Source: Diphasiastrum complanatum (Eukaryota; Streptophyta; Lycopodiopsida; Lycopodiales; Lycopodiaceae). Taken from it: a stretch of DNA of 64,000 nucleotides. The stretch is from the NCBI GenBank assembly GCA_029204225.1, contig MU832632.1, positions 1-64,000 of the forward strand, read 5' to 3'. A program made the position numbers and the translations under genes. The notes under the pieces were generated by a model. The model had not been told where the DNA came from. It did not search any database and saw nothing but the letters and a program-made list of their open reading frames with translations. Positions 61,990-64,000 of the stretch are shown piece after piece. The stretch's first letter is position 1; each line of letters begins with the position of its first letter.

Positions 61990-62319
61990 CAGCTGCAATT
62001 CAGACGTCACTAAACCTGAATAGAAATGACTCTTTGGAACTTTCAAAAAGTGGATCATCTAACTCAGAATCGACAAGGTGACTATGGCATCATGTACTCT
62101 TGCATCCCAGGTGGCCATGCAGCTGCTCTACCCATGCAAGGCTATATGAGGTATCTTATTCCACTCCGGTGGCTCCATAAGTCAAGTATCAAAAATACCA
62201 ATTACTAACTCCTATCCATGAACCGCATGGACTTGCCCAGCCATTACCGAGGCTTTACTAACCCAATGCCCATGGCAGAGGCTAGTTAAGTCCATAACCA
62301 AGGACATTTCCAACATACC
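61990..62319 (-). repeat. Possible LTR fragment
   Basis: On the minus strand a segment begins TGTTGGAAATGTCC at 62319 and has the texture of an LTR (CTTATGGAGCCACCGGAGTG). It lies downstream of the gypsy RNase H relic, as a 3' LTR would, but there is no polypurine tract or second copy. Confidence 0.25.
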
Positions 62320-62729
62320 AAGTTTTAAGTGACAAAATGATTTCAATCTCGTCTCTACTGGCTAACACTCTTTCGGGTACTAAAGAAATACATCAAGAAC
62401 ATTCATCTTCAAATTCCAAGTCCTCAACTGATCCCACGGTATCCCCCCTGAGCGAGTCACAAGGAATATGGGATGCTACTCTACTTCCTTCAAAATTTTG
62501 ATCGCAATATCAACCAGTAGGAGAAACATAATGACATATATAATCCTCCAATACCTAGCCAATGACCTCAGATTGATGACCATCAACAGATGAATGGTAA
62601 CCAGTACCCATAAGTATCCTGACATCCAAGAAACGCATTAGCTCTGTCACTACTCTACAAAAATAGTACTTCTAACATGTATGAAATGAGCCTGCTTTTC
62701 AACTACAAGAAGTATGGGCCCTGGGGTAA
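62320..62729. other. Stretch without recognised gene, between LTR-like fragment and gypsy relic
   Basis: Probably the decayed integrase region of the same gypsy relic; no block clear enough to name. Confidence 0.35.
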
Positions 62730-63050
62730 ACCAAGTATAAGTCCATAGAAATATTTGTAGGTAACAACAAGCGAGACAAAGCATCAACACTACTTTGTCA
62801 GGTTAATAATGAATTTTGAAATGAAGAGATTGGAGCAATTGGAGCCAACAATATCAACGATTACTAAGGTCTGTCTGAGTGAGAGGTAGCGGAGAGACGA
62901 GTGATCGATGAAAATGTCATAGAAAACACAATAAAGGTAATGGGTAATGGTGCCACTTCTTCAAAACAAATATAATGGCCAAAAGCTCTTTATTATTTTG
63001 AGGAATGAAGTCGTTGGGACTCATAAGCGAGAACACAAAGTTCATGGCAT
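62730..63050 (-). pseudogene. Ty3/gypsy RNase H relic
   Basis: Across frames on the minus strand: NNKELLAIIFVLKKWHHY (about 63010-62950), FYDIFIDHSSLRYL (about 62930-62885) and VDALSRLLLPTNISMDLYL (62790-62735). KELLAI-LKKW, DHSSLRYL and VDALSR are RNase H hallmarks of plant gypsy elements. At least three frames are used; dead. Confidence 0.8.
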
Positions 63051-63360
63051 AACAAAGCTCCTAAACCCAATCGAACTGGCATAAGACTCTTACTTGATCT
63101 CCCACTCCAAAAGATATTTGTTGATATCGCATGCAAGAAAGCAAGTGAATTGAAATTCAAAATCAAAATCATGCTTATGTACTCCATAAAATAAGTATCG
63201 ATGAATGCATTCACACTATAAGTTTACCTTACTAGTTCTATGATAACCATTTGAGTGATTTGACCAAGTTAGTACGCTTATTTACAATAACGAAAATATC
63301 TAGGTGTAGGCCTTTAACATAATTACACCACATTTTACTCATATTCTAGATCATAGTTGC
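63051..63360. other. Stretch without recognised gene
   Basis: Probably upstream RT/RH connection of the gypsy relic, too decayed to call. Confidence 0.35.
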
Positions 63361-63362
63361 AC

Positions 63363-63423
63363 AGAAACGCGATTCTGAGGAATTGCGTTTCGCAAAATGC
63401 GTTTCTGAGAATCGCGTTTCTCA
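63363..63423. repeat. Imperfect hairpin of AACGCGATTCT units
   Basis: AGAAACGCGATTCTGAG (63363-63379) is inverted at about 63405-63421 with one mismatch, and GCGTTTC cores lie in the loop. Confidence 0.6.
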
Positions 63424-64000
63424 GAAAAGATCCTCTTCGCGGCCATCGGGCCAGCCGTGGAGGAGGTAGATTTTTTTTATTTTCAGCTACGTGTGTCCGA
63501 TCGGCGCATGTGCATAGTCGGCAGGCATCTACTCAGCGATACAGAGGTGGTGTGCATAGTGCCAGGGGGATCTAAGTTTGTGGAGAGCGAAACGATCAGT
63601 TTTTGATATTTGGTAAGTATAGGCTTGATTTTTTGCAAGTGTTGACATTGAGCTGTAGGCAACCAAATCGAGGGTAGTTTGGCTCTAGACCACCTTTCTT
63701 CATGCCCACGGGTGATTCCTACGGTGTCAGTTTCTCCCGTTACGGCACACCTAGTGAGATTTGAACACCACATTCCAAATGCTTGTGTTTTTTTGCCATT
63801 TTCGTTGTAATTTGTTTGTTGCAGGAGGCACGAAATCTCGCATATCTGGGAGGCCAGATGGGACTACTTCCACTGACCCATCCACGTCGTAGCCCACATA
63901 TTGCACCCCTTGTGGCACGAGACTCGGGATCGGGACGATTAAGAGCTGCACCGGGGATGGGTGGAGTACACGGAGCACGTATGACCTGGACCAGGTACGT
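63424..64000. other. GC-richer terminal stretch, no recognised gene
   Basis: Frames are short. A plus-strand piece RHEISHIWEARWDYFH (about 63829-63876) before a stop looks protein-like, but I cannot name it. It may belong to something continuing past the window. Confidence 0.3.

Noticed and set aside
63483-63978. Minus-strand frames of 75-96 codons at the right edge
   Set aside because: No family resemblance, and they overlap other frames of equal quality; cannot be supported without more sequence.

Overview
The window looks like nuclear DNA from a land plant with a large, repeat-rich genome. The reasons are nested plant-type Ty1/copia and Ty3/gypsy LTR retrotransposons (some chromodomain-bearing), two Helitron Rep/helicase relics, 75-140 bp GA/CT microsatellites, tRNA-iMet-type primer binding sites, and GT-AG split exons. 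No bacterial gene, operon, rRNA gene or CRISPR array is visible. I cannot fix the lineage (fern, gymnosperm or other) from sequence alone.

Layout. 1-2250: the start of an unrecognised minus-strand gene leaving the window at base 1, with a probable leader intron, a CT tract and, upstream, a tandem block of G-box (CACGTG) motifs. 2250-6600: AT-rich DNA with several local tandem duplications. 6640-10430: a chromovirus (gypsy) relic split by a copia element (7067-9710). 11195-18904: a short plus-strand gypsy fragment facing a longer minus-strand gypsy element (Gag, PR, RT, RH, partial INT, PBS, 5' LTR). 19335-22623: unexplained coding-like minus-strand DNA, a tiny tRNA-like retroposon with a 14-bp target duplication, and the 5' end of a minus-strand copia element. 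23513-30345: a second chromovirus relic of the same family, split by the highlight of the window. That highlight is a young LTR element (24448-30018) with two 647-bp LTRs that look identical by eye and one uninterrupted 1030-codon ORF starting as copia Gag but carrying no recognisable PR, INT, RT or RNase H.

30346-34330: AT-rich, with a diverged segmental duplication. 34340-36589: a decayed copia element and its 3' LTR. 37240-39222: Helitron replicase relic (+), joined to a gypsy element (39223-41236, -) that has protease and LTR but apparently no gag. 41237-41960: a CCTAYRTGGC-type minisatellite split by a CT array. 42173-45630: second copia copy of the 7067 family. 46679-48170: satellites, overlapping inverted repeats and an LTR with a PBS copy. 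48170-49618: copia RT/RH relic (-). 49619-51420: second Helitron relic (-) with PIF1 helicase motifs. 51430-58690: mostly unassignable AT-rich DNA. 58690-61610: possible plus-strand exons, then a convincing minus-strand gene 3' end made of six phase-compatible exons of unknown function. 62730-63050: gypsy RNase H relic.

Nothing here works as a pathway. The window is mainly a record of successive insertions around two apparent host genes (at 1-139 and about 60369-61608). The 24448-30018 element is the only mobile element whose coding region is unbroken; lacking pol, it would need enzymes supplied in trans.
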